64,000 bases of DNA. It comes from Niallia circulans (GTDB lineage Bacteria > Bacillota > Bacilli > Bacillales > Cytobacillaceae). Position 1 is the stretch's first letter, and each line of letters starts with the position of its first letter. Of this stretch, positions 38,241 through 46,650 are shown in pieces. The DNA lies in the NCBI RefSeq assembly GCF_003726095.1, contig NZ_CP026031.1:2418001-2482000 (forward strand). The letters are read 5' to 3'. Below the pieces are notes generated by a model. The model did no database searches, was not told the origin of the DNA, and was given only the letters and a program-made list of their open reading frames with translations. The position numbers and the translations under genes were made by a program.

Positions 38241-38548
38241 TCAAACATTCATTAGAATTTTGCCATTTTCATTTTCAATGAAAACCCACCTTTGACCTTC
38301 GTTACTAGAACGTTCAATCGAATCAGCCGCTCTTTAAGAATCGATACATACTAATCAATATCTGTCTAACAAGTGTTTACACTCTTTATAAACCTTGTAA
38401 CCAAATATTTCTCTAACCTCAGCTTCTTCTTTTGTCATTGTATTCACACAAAGCAACAAATTCTACTTGTGGGAGCTTTTTTCAATTTCAGCATGATAGG
38501 TACCCATTTGACCTACACTAATAACGCCAATTCTCAACTTGTTTTCAT
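38241..38548 (-). pseudogene. decayed Gfo/Idh/MocA-family oxidoreductase
   Basis: The minus strand reads KLRIGVISVGQMGTYHAEIE, an NAD-binding Rossmann start of this family. After a stop/frameshift it continues as VEFVALCEYND in a second frame, then EEAEVREIFGYKVYKECKHLLDRY, and, after further stops, RAADSIERSSNEGQRWVFIE, which resembles the end of the C-terminal domain. A normal family member has about 330-380 residues; here about 100 codons remain, so the middle is deleted and several frameshifts and stops are present. The start also needs a single-base correction. Upstream on the same strand are the GNAT gene and nanE, suggesting a former amino-sugar or polyol cluster. Confidence 0.75.
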
Positions 38549-38734
38549 TATTTCCATTGCTTTCACAATTTAATCACATATATTATTCTTATTGCAGCTA
38601 ACTCCTTACCTATTTCAATAGTTTAGTTTACAATTAAAGACTACTTGAGCATTTTTAGTGGAAAGCAACCGTTAAATTTTCCAAAATACGGATTAATCAG
38701 ATCCAAATATAGCTACTTAAATTTTGACATTGGC

Positions 38735-39286
38735 TCACTTTAATATTTTTCGCTCTAAAGTATCCTCTAATAAGGACCAAGCTTCATGACAGCTCGGAGC
38801 AGTGATAAACGGCTTAAACCCATAGTTTAAGTACATATTAACCGCTTGGTAACTTGTTGTTTGCGATGTAAGGTATGCTTTTGAGTGATATTTAGCCAAG
38901 ATATTCATCGCCGCACTTAGTAAAGGTTTGGAGAGTTTCTGTCCTTGATATGCAGGGACAATTCCTACCCAATGAATTCTTCCTGTTATTTCTCCATCTC
39001 CTTTTAAGTCACCATACCATGCCGTTGTTGTTCCAATCACTTCTCCATTTTTATTCTCGATGAACAAGCATCTATTTGTCATTTCATCAATATATGGTCC
39101 AAATTCTTTATAAAAATGCGCTAAAGCAGCTTCTTCGCTTTCAAATTCATCTACACTCGCCTCCACAAATGCCCAATGATGTTCATCACCTTTTTCAAAT
39201 AACCTAATTCGAAATTCAGCTGGAAGCGGGTATTGAGGAATATGCGACAAATCTTTTATCACCATACTAAGTGGAATTCTTTTCAT
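38735..39286 (-). CDS. GNAT family N-acetyltransferase
   Basis: 183 residues; one GNAT fold. The acetyl-CoA binding motif A region is IHWVGIVPAYQGQKLSKPLLSAAM, with the Q-x-x-G/K type pyrophosphate loop, followed by SYQAVNMYLNYGF typical of motif B. The substrate cannot be told. ATG 39286 follows AAAAGGAG by about 10 bases. It lies 67 bases downstream of nanE on the same strand, so the two could be co-transcribed. Intact, unlike its downstream neighbour. Confidence 0.85.
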   Translation of the reverse strand: MKRIPLSMVIKDLSHIPQYPLPAEFRIRLFEKGDEHHWAFVEASVDEFESEEAALAHFYKEFGPYIDEMTNRCLFIENKNGEVIGTTTAWYGDLKGDGEITGRIHWVGIVPAYQGQKLSKPLLSAAMNILAKYHSKAYLTSQTTSYQAVNMYLNYGFKPFITAPSCHEAWSLLEDTLERKILK

Positions 39287-39353
39287 TTGAATCAGCTCCT
39301 TTTATAATTGATTGTCTATCTTAAATCACGACAAGACACCTTATATATATTTC

Positions 39354-40022
39354 TTAGCTGTTCATACCCTTTACAAATCGTTTAGTTATTTCCTGAGGAC
39401 GTGTAATTGCTCCACCTACTACAACAAAAAAAGCACCAAGCTCTAATGCCTTTCTGGCATCTTCTGGGGTTTCAATTCTCCCCTCAGCTATGATAGGAAC
39501 GTTTACTGCTTTAACAAGATTATCTAATAATTCAAAGGCTGGACCATTTTTCAAATGTTGCGTTTTCACTGTATATCCAGCTAGGGTAGTACCAACGAAA
39601 TCGCAACCCATAGTCTCTGCACGTATACCTTCCTCTAGAGTGGAAACATCCGCCATAACTTTTTTGTTAAGGTTATCCTTTATAAAATCAATTAATTCCT
39701 GTAGATCTTCTGCCCTTGAACGGTCGGTTGCATCTATCGCAATAATGTCGGCGCCCGCATCAGCCACAAGCTGTGCATCTGCCTTAGTTGTGGTAATAAA
39801 TGCATCATAGCCTGGATAATGTTTTTTTAGAATCCCTATAATAGGTAAATCTACTTTCTCTTTAATTCTTTTGATATCCGAGTAACCGTTTGCTCTGATT
39901 CCTACAGCTCCCCCTATTTTTGCAGCAAGCGCCATTGCAGCCATAAATTCTGAACCATGTAATGGCTCAGAATCCAATGCTTGGCAAGAAACGATTAAAC
40001 CTCCCTTTAGTTTCTCAATCAT
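39354..40022 (-). CDS. nanE: N-acetylmannosamine-6-phosphate 2-epimerase
   Basis: Converts ManNAc-6-P to GlcNAc-6-P in sialic acid and ManNAc catabolism. TIM-barrel family NanE: N-terminal LKGGLIVSCQALDSEPLHGSEFMAAMALAA, catalytic Lys region PIIGILKKHYPGYDAFITTT, DVSTLEEG, and the phosphate-binding IAEGRIETPEDA with VVGGAITRP. Length 222, normal. ATG 40022 has GAGAGGAG 7 bases upstream; a TTG one codon earlier is not needed. Its likely regulator, directly upstream, is a pseudogene. Confidence 0.94.
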   Translation of the reverse strand: MIEKLKGGLIVSCQALDSEPLHGSEFMAAMALAAKIGGAVGIRANGYSDIKRIKEKVDLPIIGILKKHYPGYDAFITTTKADAQLVADAGADIIAIDATDRSRAEDLQELIDFIKDNLNKKVMADVSTLEEGIRAETMGCDFVGTTLAGYTVKTQHLKNGPAFELLDNLVKAVNVPIIAEGRIETPEDARKALELGAFFVVVGGAITRPQEITKRFVKGMNS

Positions 40023-40046
40023 CAAATTACTCCTCTCTTGAATATA

Positions 40047-40480
40047 TTAGTATGCTTTATCAACCACTGCTTTTGCAGTAGCTTCTCTATATTTTAATGC
40101 TATTTCTTTTAACCGATGTGCAACCCCATTGCATAACTTGCCGACATGAAACCGTCTTGAAATGCAGTTTCTCTACCGCCTGTTAATAAAACAACAGTCT
40201 GAAATCTTTGTAATGGGAGAATGTTAATGTGCGTAATATATAATTTTAACCTCATTGTTTTTGGCAATATTTAAAGCATCAATAGTATCTTTGGTACTGC
40301 CACTTACTGAGATACTAATAGTAATTTTCTATTTGGTTAGCGTTGTTGCAGACATTGCCTGCATATGAGAATCAGTAATCATTTCAGTACCATACTTTTT
40401 ATGAATTTACTTCGTGCGTCTACAGCAGTGTTCCCTAAAATGCCTGCCCCCAAAAAAGAATTCCTCGCCCTTTTTTGTTT
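40047..40480 (-). pseudogene. decayed RpiR/MurR-type regulator (SIS domain remnant)
   Basis: Minus-strand fragments follow the SIS sugar-phosphate-binding domain of RpiR regulators in order. RARNSFLGAGILGNTAVDARSK is the glycine-rich first strand. ITISISVSGSTKDTIDALN is the phosphate-binding SGxT segment. SPITKISD and VKIIYYAH come next, with a GGRET piece recoverable after a frameshift. LKEIALKYREATAKAVVDKAY forms the end. At least three stops and two frameshifts interrupt it, and no N-terminal helix-turn-helix is visible upstream. It stands 24 bases before nanE, where MurR-type regulators of GlcNAc/ManNAc/sialate operons often occur. Confidence 0.75.
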
Positions 40481-40605
40481 TTATAGTTTCAGAACTGCTT
40501 CAAATAGATTACCAAAAATTCGCTAAGCTTGAATAAAAATTTGTAAATAACTAGGTTATCTGCTTCCTCTATAGATATGCCTATATTTCCTTTAAGGTTA
40601 TATCA

Positions 40606-41772
40606 TTACCATTTCTTTACCCACTCAGCTACTAATCGAAGTAAATTTCTATCTTGATTTCTACTAGCTATAAGAGAAAGACCTACTGGTACTCCATTGC
40701 TTGTAGTTAATGGTATGTTCACTTGGGGGAAACCCGTTAATCCTGCAATACAGCACAACTGAAAGGTTTGCTTTCTTCTTTCTTCTAATTCATAAACAGG
40801 TAGATTTAAAAGAGGTGCGATTCCTGGAGCTGTAGGAATGATCAAAACTGCGTCATCTTTAAGCAGTTCTTCCATTCTTTGCTGAATTTTACGTCTCAAC
40901 TGATGATATGGTGCTAAATCTTCGTCTTTTATTGTACTCGCCCACTTAAATCTTTCTGCTATGCCTGGCCCAAACGTAGGCTTTACTTTTTGAATCCATT
41001 CTCCATGCTCCTGCCAAATTTCTTTGCCCTGTAGCATTCTAAAGACCTCAGACCACTCTTGCAGACCTTCTTCTGCTATAACCGTTGTTGTATAATTAGG
41101 TACCGACTGTTTTAATTTCTCCAATAAAGGAGCAAAGGCTTTATGAACTTCTTGGTCTGCCAATGCCCATGCATCACTTCCCATGATAAATCTCGTAAAA
41201 GAGCCGTCTCTTTGGGCAGGCAAAAGCACTTTTCCAACTTCATTTAGAATTTCTGCGTCATTTGCCATCCATCCAACGGTATCAAAGCTTTTTGCAAGAG
41301 GGATTACTCCTTCTATATTCACTGCTCCATGGGAAGGGCGGATTCCATAAATTCCACAATAAGAAGATGGAATTCTTATCGATCCTCCTGTATCTGTCCC
41401 TAAAGAGAAATCTGTCCGTTTTGCAGCAACTGTTACAGCTGAACCACTGGAGGATCCACCTGGAATTCTATTAGGGGCCTTAGGATTAACTGGAGTTCCG
41501 TAATGAAAATTTTCTCCATTTAAACTATACATCAATTCATCTGTGATTGTTATACCTTGCAGCCGGGCACCATTATTCAGCAAGCTAGTAATCACAGGTG
41601 CTGTTTCTTTAGCAGGAGGATAACTAGAAAGCCAATCTGGATTCCCAGCCGAGGAAAGATAATCTTTAATAGCAAAAACATCCTTTACAGCGAAAGTCAA
41701 CCCGTCCAAGTTTCCTCGTTTCATTGGTTTCAATGAAATATTTTTATCTATGTATGCACCAAAATCACTCAT
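40606..41772 (-). CDS. amidase signature family hydrolase
   Basis: Cytosolic amidase with the complete Ser-cisSer-Lys triad: Lys30 in FAVKDVF, Ser107 in GGSSSGSAV (105-113) and nucleophile Ser131 in GTDTGGSIRIPSS. 388 residues, shorter than GatA (about 485) and without gatB or gatC neighbours, so a stand-alone amidase is likelier. Substrate unknown. ATG 41772 follows AAGGGGA. It is 25 bases downstream of the phosphatase gene on the same strand, probably one transcript. Confidence 0.88.
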   Translation of the reverse strand: MSDFGAYIDKNISLKPMKRGNLDGLTFAVKDVFAIKDYLSSAGNPDWLSSYPPAKETAPVITSLLNNGARLQGITITDELMYSLNGENFHYGTPVNPKAPNRIPGGSSSGSAVTVAAKRTDFSLGTDTGGSIRIPSSYCGIYGIRPSHGAVNIEGVIPLAKSFDTVGWMANDAEILNEVGKVLLPAQRDGSFTRFIMGSDAWALADQEVHKAFAPLLEKLKQSVPNYTTTVIAEEGLQEWSEVFRMLQGKEIWQEHGEWIQKVKPTFGPGIAERFKWASTIKDEDLAPYHQLRRKIQQRMEELLKDDAVLIIPTAPGIAPLLNLPVYELEERRKQTFQLCCIAGLTGFPQVNIPLTTSNGVPVGLSLIASRNQDRNLLRLVAEWVKKW

Positions 41773-41797
41773 TGATCAAATCCCCTTCCAATCATTC

Positions 41798-42376
41798 CTA
41801 TTCATGTATCTCCACTAAATGATCGACCAAGTTGTAATTTTTCACTTCCCAGCGCTTCTCTTTATACTGAATATTGCTAATACAAGCATTTGATAAATAT
41901 TTTTCTATTTTGAGAGATTCTTCTGACACTATGGTTAATAATGTATGGATAACTGCACCGTGAGCAACTAGTAATACTTTTTCGTTTGGAAACCGGCAAA
42001 GAATTTTTTCTAGGCCGCCAGTTAGTCTTTTGACAAGGGCTTCTCTTGATTCCTGGTTTGGATAGTGATGATCTGGATAAAGAATCGCTCGTTCTTCTCT
42101 TGTTTTCCCTTCCGCATCGCCAAAACTGCGCTCCATGAATTCATCCATTTCTACCACTTCTAGTTGCAAAGCTTCATTTATAATTAACGCTGTTTGCTTT
42201 GCTCTTTTAAGAGGACTTGTAACAATGACATCCCAATCTGAATGCTTTAAATAGTCACGGCATTGTTCTGCCTGCTTCTTTCCATTTTCATTTAATGGGA
42301 TATCCGTTTTTCCTTGAATCCTTCCCAGTGCATTCCAATCTGTTTCTCCATGCCTTATTAAACATATTTTTGTCAT
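41798..42376 (-). CDS. histidine phosphatase family protein (phosphoglycerate-mutase-like)
   Basis: 192 residues. Catalytic RHGETDWN at the N-terminus (phospho-accepting His9), the conserved SPLKRAKQTA, catalytic Glu in MDEFMERSFGDAEG, and the second His in VAHGAVIHTLL. Such proteins are cofactor-independent phosphatases (PhoE/CobC-like) with broad or unknown substrates. ATG 42376 follows AAAGGA. First gene of a pair with the amidase. Confidence 0.9.
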   Translation of the reverse strand: MTKICLIRHGETDWNALGRIQGKTDIPLNENGKKQAEQCRDYLKHSDWDVIVTSPLKRAKQTALIINEALQLEVVEMDEFMERSFGDAEGKTREERAILYPDHHYPNQESREALVKRLTGGLEKILCRFPNEKVLLVAHGAVIHTLLTIVSEESLKIEKYLSNACISNIQYKEKRWEVKNYNLVDHLVEIHE

Positions 42377-42637
42377 TTATTTTATCCTTTCTCCATGCTT
42401 AATTTTGGGGTTATTACTACTTTATTAGAAAAATACTTATTTTTCAAATAAATTAAATATTAAAATGATTATTATCGACTTTTCATCCTAATTTACCTTT
42501 CAAAAACGCTTTTTATCGCGCTTTTCTATCAGAAAATTCCGCCTTTAAAAAAATGGATACTATTCTATTGCAGGTTTGTTAAAAAGCAACTACACTTATT
42601 TTGGTATTTAAGAATAAAGTTGAAAAGGAGCATTATT

Positions 42638-43843
42638 ATGCCTCGTTCTCTATGGCTTTTAGTTATTGGAATGGCTGTTAACGTTACAGGATCTTCCTTA
42701 CTTTGGCCTTTAAATAGTATATACATTCATGAGCATTTAGGAAAAACACTTACGGTTGCAGGTTTTATTCTTATGCTTAATTCTGGAGCAAGTGTTATCG
42801 GTAATTTAATCGGAGGCATTCTTTACGATAAATTAGGGGGATATCTATCCATCTTATTAGGGATCTCTTTAACCGCCTTTTCTTTACTAGGATTGACTCT
42901 TTTCCACAATTGGGAAGCTTATTGTACATTCTTTACGTTATCTGGTTTTGGATCAGGTATTATATATCCTAGCATGTACGCAATGGCAGGGAATGTTTGG
43001 CCAGAGGGAGGAAGAAAAGCTTTTAATAGTATTTATGTTGCGCAAAACGTTGGTGTGGCACTAGGATCAGCAATTGGTGGATTTATCGCTTCTTATTCGT
43101 TCCAATTAATCTTCTTGTCCAACACCCTTATGTATGGGGTATTTTTCCTTATTGCCTTCTTTAGTTATAAAAACATTCAAGTAAAAACAGATGTCCTTCC
43201 TTCTACTACTGGTACGGTTTCTAAAAGAAAAGGAAGACATTTGTTAAAAGGCAGTCCCGCTATGTATTCACTCGGTATTTTAGGATTGGGATATTTATTG
43301 TGCTGGATTTGCTATGTTCAATGGCAAGCTACCATTTCCACCCATACACAGGAGTTAGGTATTCCTTTAACACAATATAGTTTATTATGGGCTGTTAATG
43401 GTGGTCTCATTGTGTTCGGCCAACCGCTGATTTCTTTTTTCACCAAAAAAGTATGTACATCTATAAAGAAACAAATGCTTATTGGAATCGGTATTTTTAT
43501 TGTTTCCTTCCTTATTGTAGGAAAAGCAGAATACTTTACTGGCTTTCTTGCGGCGATGATAATCTTAACAATCGGAGAAATGCTTATTTGGCCAGCAGTA
43601 CCGACCATTGCTGATAAGCTGGCTCCTAAAGGGAAAGAAGGCTTTTTCCAAGGAATCGTAAACAGTACAGCAACTGGTGGAAGAATGATTGGTCCACTTG
43701 TCGGGGGAATGCTTGTTGACAGCAGTGGTATGACTTTGCTTGTGCCTATATTAGTCGTGCTACTTGTAATTAGCTTGTTTACAGCCTTTTTCTATGATTA
43801 TCCCACAAAAGAAGCTTCTAAGTTAACGCCTAAAACCAATTGA
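42638..43843 (+). CDS. MFS transporter
   Basis: 401 residues with about 12 hydrophobic segments and the motif-A-like loop GGILYDKLGG between TM2 and TM3; a second half begins near residue 205 after the basic loop SKRKGRH. Resembles drug:H+ or multidrug-type MFS efflux proteins, but the substrate is unknown. ATG 42638 follows AAAAGGAG by 7 bases; the upstream TTG at 42620 includes that site and is rejected. Monocistronic with a strong terminator. Confidence 0.9.
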   Translation: MPRSLWLLVIGMAVNVTGSSLLWPLNSIYIHEHLGKTLTVAGFILMLNSGASVIGNLIGGILYDKLGGYLSILLGISLTAFSLLGLTLFHNWEAYCTFFTLSGFGSGIIYPSMYAMAGNVWPEGGRKAFNSIYVAQNVGVALGSAIGGFIASYSFQLIFLSNTLMYGVFFLIAFFSYKNIQVKTDVLPSTTGTVSKRKGRHLLKGSPAMYSLGILGLGYLLCWICYVQWQATISTHTQELGIPLTQYSLLWAVNGGLIVFGQPLISFFTKKVCTSIKKQMLIGIGIFIVSFLIVGKAEYFTGFLAAMIILTIGEMLIWPAVPTIADKLAPKGKEGFFQGIVNSTATGGRMIGPLVGGMLVDSSGMTLLVPILVVLLVISLFTAFFYDYPTKEASKLTPKTN

Positions 43844-43847
43844 TATA

Positions 43848-43884
43848 AATGTCCCAACAGTCTTCATACCGTTGGGACATTTTT
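43848..43884. terminator. terminator of the MFS gene
   Basis: AATGTCCCAAC / GTTGGGACATT, perfect 11-bp stem with a loop of about 11 bases and a run of T; it also faces the convergent small gene. Confidence 0.9.
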
Positions 43885-43894
43885 TATTAATAAA

Positions 43895-44059
43895 TTATTC
43901 TTGTCTTGATTTGGATTTAGCTGGTTGACCTCCAGAATTCTCATATTTCTTTTTGGCGGCTTTAATTAGATCAACATCTTTCCCCAGCTCTATATCCTGA
44001 TTATTTATCCCATTACGTGTTTTTTGTTCTGGATTATTTTTCTTCGAACGTTTATCCAT
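43895..44059 (-). CDS. conserved-looking small basic protein (54 residues)
   Basis: ATG 44059 is preceded by GAGGGGGA about 6 bases upstream and runs to TAA at 43895. The product is very Lys/Asn/Gln-rich (MDKRSKKNNPEQKTRNG..., ending AKSKSRQE) with a short predicted helix around VDLIKAAKKKYE. No domain is recognised. It sits 13 bases after the ytzC stop, so the two are probably co-transcribed. It has features of the small, hydrophilic proteins made at sporulation but no SASP signature. Confidence 0.6.
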   Translation of the reverse strand: MDKRSKKNNPEQKTRNGINNQDIELGKDVDLIKAAKKKYENSGGQPAKSKSRQE

Positions 44060-44072
44060 TTTAATCCCCCTC

Positions 44073-44336
44073 TTAATGCAGTCTTAATGTCATTTGATTT
44101 TGCATTTGCTCTATCAGTAATCGCATGCGATGCAGTTCTTCTCTTTGCTGCTGGTTTGCACTGCGATCCATCGTGTGCAAATCATTGTAAATATTCTCTA
44201 ATTGCATTTGTGCATCCGTATATTCCGTATCATTAAAATGTTCCTGACGTCTTGCTGCTTCATATTGCTGTTCTGCAAAATTGATTACATCATTACATCT
44301 TTGTAGTAAGTCGTTCATGGAATCGCGAGTAGCCAA
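44073..44336 (-). CDS. ytzC: DUF2524 protein YtzC
   Basis: Small soluble helical protein (87 residues), rich in Gln, Asn and Arg (FAEQQYEAARRQEHFNDTEYTDAQ), as in the YtzC family; function unknown. The start is taken as TTG 44336 (protein begins MATRDSMNDLL), 6-7 bases after GGGAGGT. A longer frame from TTG 44363 contains that ribosome site and a shorter one from ATG 44318 lacks a site. Confidence 0.8.
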   Translation of the reverse strand: MATRDSMNDLLQRCNDVINFAEQQYEAARRQEHFNDTEYTDAQMQLENIYNDLHTMDRSANQQQREELHRMRLLIEQMQNQMTLRLH

Positions 44337-44447
44337 ATAATAACCTCCCAACAATCTTTTCAATTAGAAGCAGATTGCTTCACAAGTAGTATCTGTCTAT
44401 TGTTCCTCTCCTATTACTTCCTTTTCTTAACTGATGAAGAAATTCTG

Positions 44448-44476
44448 TTGGATAAAGAACTGAGTCATGTTAAAAT
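44448..44476 (+). promoter_or_regulatory. candidate promoter of ytqA-ytqB
   Basis: TTGGAT, 17 bases, TAAAAT preceded by TGT (extended -10), about 56 bases before the ytqA start. Sequence match only. Confidence 0.5.
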
Positions 44477-44531
44477 GCTTAGGTGGAAATGACAAAAAAA
44501 GAATTAAAATTACTTAGGAGGTTACACTGAT

Positions 44532-45497
44532 ATGAATCAGAATAACCCATTCCCATTTGCCTCTGATAATAAGAGATATCATACATGGAATTATCATCTT
44601 CGAAATGAATTCGGTCACAAAGTTTTCAAAATTGCCCTAGATGGCGGCTTTGATTGCCCGAATAGAGATGGTACTGTAGCACATGGAGGATGCACTTTTT
44701 GCAGTGCAGCTGGTTCTGGCGATTTTGCTGGCAATCGTGTTGATAGCCTTGAAAAGCAATTCCATGATATAAAAAACAAGATGCATACGAAATGGAAAGA
44801 CGGAAAGTATATGGCCTATTTTCAAGCGTACACCAATACTCATGCTCCTGTTGATGTACTGCGCGAAAAATATGAAGTGGTGCTTAAGCAGGAAAATGTT
44901 GTTGGTCTATCTATCGCAACACGCCCAGATTGTTTACCAGATGATGTTGTCGAGTATTTAGCAGAACTAAATGAACGTACTTATTTATGGGTAGAACTAG
45001 GTCTTCAGACGGTTCATGAAAAAACCGCAAACCTTATTAATCGGGCTCATGATTTTCAAACATATGTGGAAGGCGTTAATAAGCTGAGAAAGCATAATAT
45101 TCGTATTTGCTCCCATATTATTAATGGTTTACCAATGGAAACGAACGAAATGATGATGGAAACAGCCAAAAGCGTTAGCGAGCTAGACGTACAAGGAATT
45201 AAAATCCATTTGCTTCATTTATTAAAGGGAACTCCAATGGTCAAGCAATATGAAAAGGGCCTGCTGAAATTTTTAACATTTGATCAATATATATCATTAG
45301 TTTGCGATCAATTAGAAATATTACCACCAGAAATGATTATTCACCGAATTACTGGAGATGGACCAATTGAATTAATGGTGGGGCCAATGTGGAGTGTAAA
45401 TAAATGGGAAGTATTAAACAAAATTGATGCAGAATTAAAAAGCCGCAATAGCTGGCAAGGTAAATTCTATCAGGCAAATAAGAAGGTGACACAATGA
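44532..45497 (+). CDS. ytqA: radical SAM protein YtqA (MnmL), tRNA wobble-uridine pathway
   Basis: TIGR01212-type radical SAM enzyme of 321 residues. The iron-sulfur cluster site is DCPNRDGTVAHGGCTFCSAAG with the spaced CX(n)CXXC. Conserved downstream parts include TRPDCLPDDVVEYLAEL and ELGLQTVHEKTANLINRAHD. In B. subtilis YtqA has been linked with YtqB in making mnm5s2U at tRNA position 34 from the cmnm5 form. ATG 44532 follows TAGGAGGT. It overlaps ytqB by 4 bases (ATGA), a strong sign of translational coupling. Confidence 0.92.
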   Translation: MNQNNPFPFASDNKRYHTWNYHLRNEFGHKVFKIALDGGFDCPNRDGTVAHGGCTFCSAAGSGDFAGNRVDSLEKQFHDIKNKMHTKWKDGKYMAYFQAYTNTHAPVDVLREKYEVVLKQENVVGLSIATRPDCLPDDVVEYLAELNERTYLWVELGLQTVHEKTANLINRAHDFQTYVEGVNKLRKHNIRICSHIINGLPMETNEMMMETAKSVSELDVQGIKIHLLHLLKGTPMVKQYEKGLLKFLTFDQYISLVCDQLEILPPEMIIHRITGDGPIELMVGPMWSVNKWEVLNKIDAELKSRNSWQGKFYQANKKVTQ

Positions 45498-46066
45498 AGT
45501 TAGACAGAGTCATTCCATTTGCTCATCAATTATTGGAAAAAGCAATATCGAAAGGAGATATTGCAATTGATGCTACAATGGGAAATGGTCATGATACCGT
45601 TTTTTTAGCCAATCTTGTTGGAAACAAAGGAAAGGTATTCAGCTTTGATATTCAAGAAGCTGCTTTACTGGCGACAAAGGACAAGCTAATTAATCAAGCA
45701 TTGCAAGAAGCTGCTTCTCTTCATTTGTGCGGACATGAGCATATAATGGATGTGATTCCTTCTCAGTACCACGGAAAAGTCACAGGAGCTGTTTTTAATC
45801 TAGGCTACTTACCTGGTGGAGACAAGTCGATTGTCACAAAGGCTGAAACAACTATTGCCGCAATCGAACAGCTACTTCAAATCCTGTCTAAAGAAGGGAT
45901 TATTGTATTAGTGATTTATCATGGCCATCCAGAGGGAGCTATTGAACGGGACAAACTTATTACCTATGTTGAAAATATAAATCAACAGGAAGCTCATGTG
46001 CTTCGTTATCAGTTTATAAACGGCATTAATAATCCGCCTTTTATTATCGCAATTGAGAAAAGATAG
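45494..46066 (+). CDS. ytqB: SAM-dependent methyltransferase YtqB (MnmM), tRNA wobble-uridine
   Basis: 190-residue class I methyltransferase (rRNA-methylase-like fold). SAM motif AIDATMGNGHDTVFLANLVG (about 24-43) is followed by an acidic FDIQ strand and the catalytic-side loop FNLGYLPGGDKSI. B. subtilis YtqB (MnmM) methylates nm5U34 to mnm5U34. The start ATG overlaps the ytqA stop by 4 bases with AAGAAGGTG upstream inside ytqA. Complete. Confidence 0.92.
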   Translation: MKLDRVIPFAHQLLEKAISKGDIAIDATMGNGHDTVFLANLVGNKGKVFSFDIQEAALLATKDKLINQALQEAASLHLCGHEHIMDVIPSQYHGKVTGAVFNLGYLPGGDKSIVTKAETTIAAIEQLLQILSKEGIIVLVIYHGHPEGAIERDKLITYVENINQQEAHVLRYQFINGINNPPFIIAIEKR

Positions 46067-46148
46067 TCACAATATTAATTCAAATGAAATGAAATGGAAT
46101 GAAACTACTGACATACTTGTGGAAAGAAGCTCAATACCCGCTGCAACA

Positions 46149-46648
46149 AAATGAGGATGGGACAAAACAAAATATATATTGGATAAAGACGAACAATCTC
46201 TAATTCAGTGGTGAAACCAATTCGTTCCATTACACTACAGACACACGATGCGCCGGGGAGCAACCTAAGTCTCCTCGGCTAAAGCCTGTGGGGGCTTAGG
46301 CTTTGCTCTGCTTCCCGCAGGAGTCGAGTATCCTCCGTTCCATTTCACTCCTTTTTTAAAGCTTATTTAGTTTTTTAGCAAACTAAAATTACTAGAAAAA
46401 AACAGAGCAGACTGAATACACGTAGACTCCTATGGGAGCTGCGAGAAAGTCCAAGACCCCGCAGGAACGAGGAGACTTGGCGCTCGCCCCATGGAAAGCG
46501 AAGTGTATTCAGTCTGCGGGTGATTACCACAACCCTTTTTTCTTAAAATAAATAAAAACCCCCAAATAATTATACGAATATTTCCTAATATGCACGCATA
46601 ATTGTTCGGGGTTATATTGTGGGTTGAAATACTTATGTCTCACCCTTA
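46149..46648 (-). repeat. copy C of the palindromic intergenic repeat (full length, inverted)
   Basis: About 500 bases, the reverse complement of copy B in layout. The left terminus GAGGATGGGACAAAAC and the right terminus (complement AAGGGTGAGACATAAG) are inverted repeats. Stem 2 (about 46235-46330) contains AACCTAAG / CTTAGGCT and the CCCGCAGGAGTC arm. Stem 1 (about 46413-46520) is closed by CTGAATACAC / GTGTATTCAG. Stem 0 (about 46558-46615, AACCCCCAAATAATTATACG with CATAATTGTTCGGGGTT) lies next to ytpB. The right end stops within 3 bases of the ytpB stop codon and could terminate ytqB and ytpB. Confidence 0.9.
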
Positions 46649-46650
46649 TT

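Noticed and set aside
38373..38573. Plus-strand open frame upstream of the leuS T-box
   Set aside because: It is the antisense of the decayed oxidoreductase, whose minus-strand fragments match a known family in order.
46149..46648. Insertion sequence at copy C
   Set aside because: Terminal inverted repeats are present but no transposase frame or clear target-site duplication; kept as a non-autonomous repeat.
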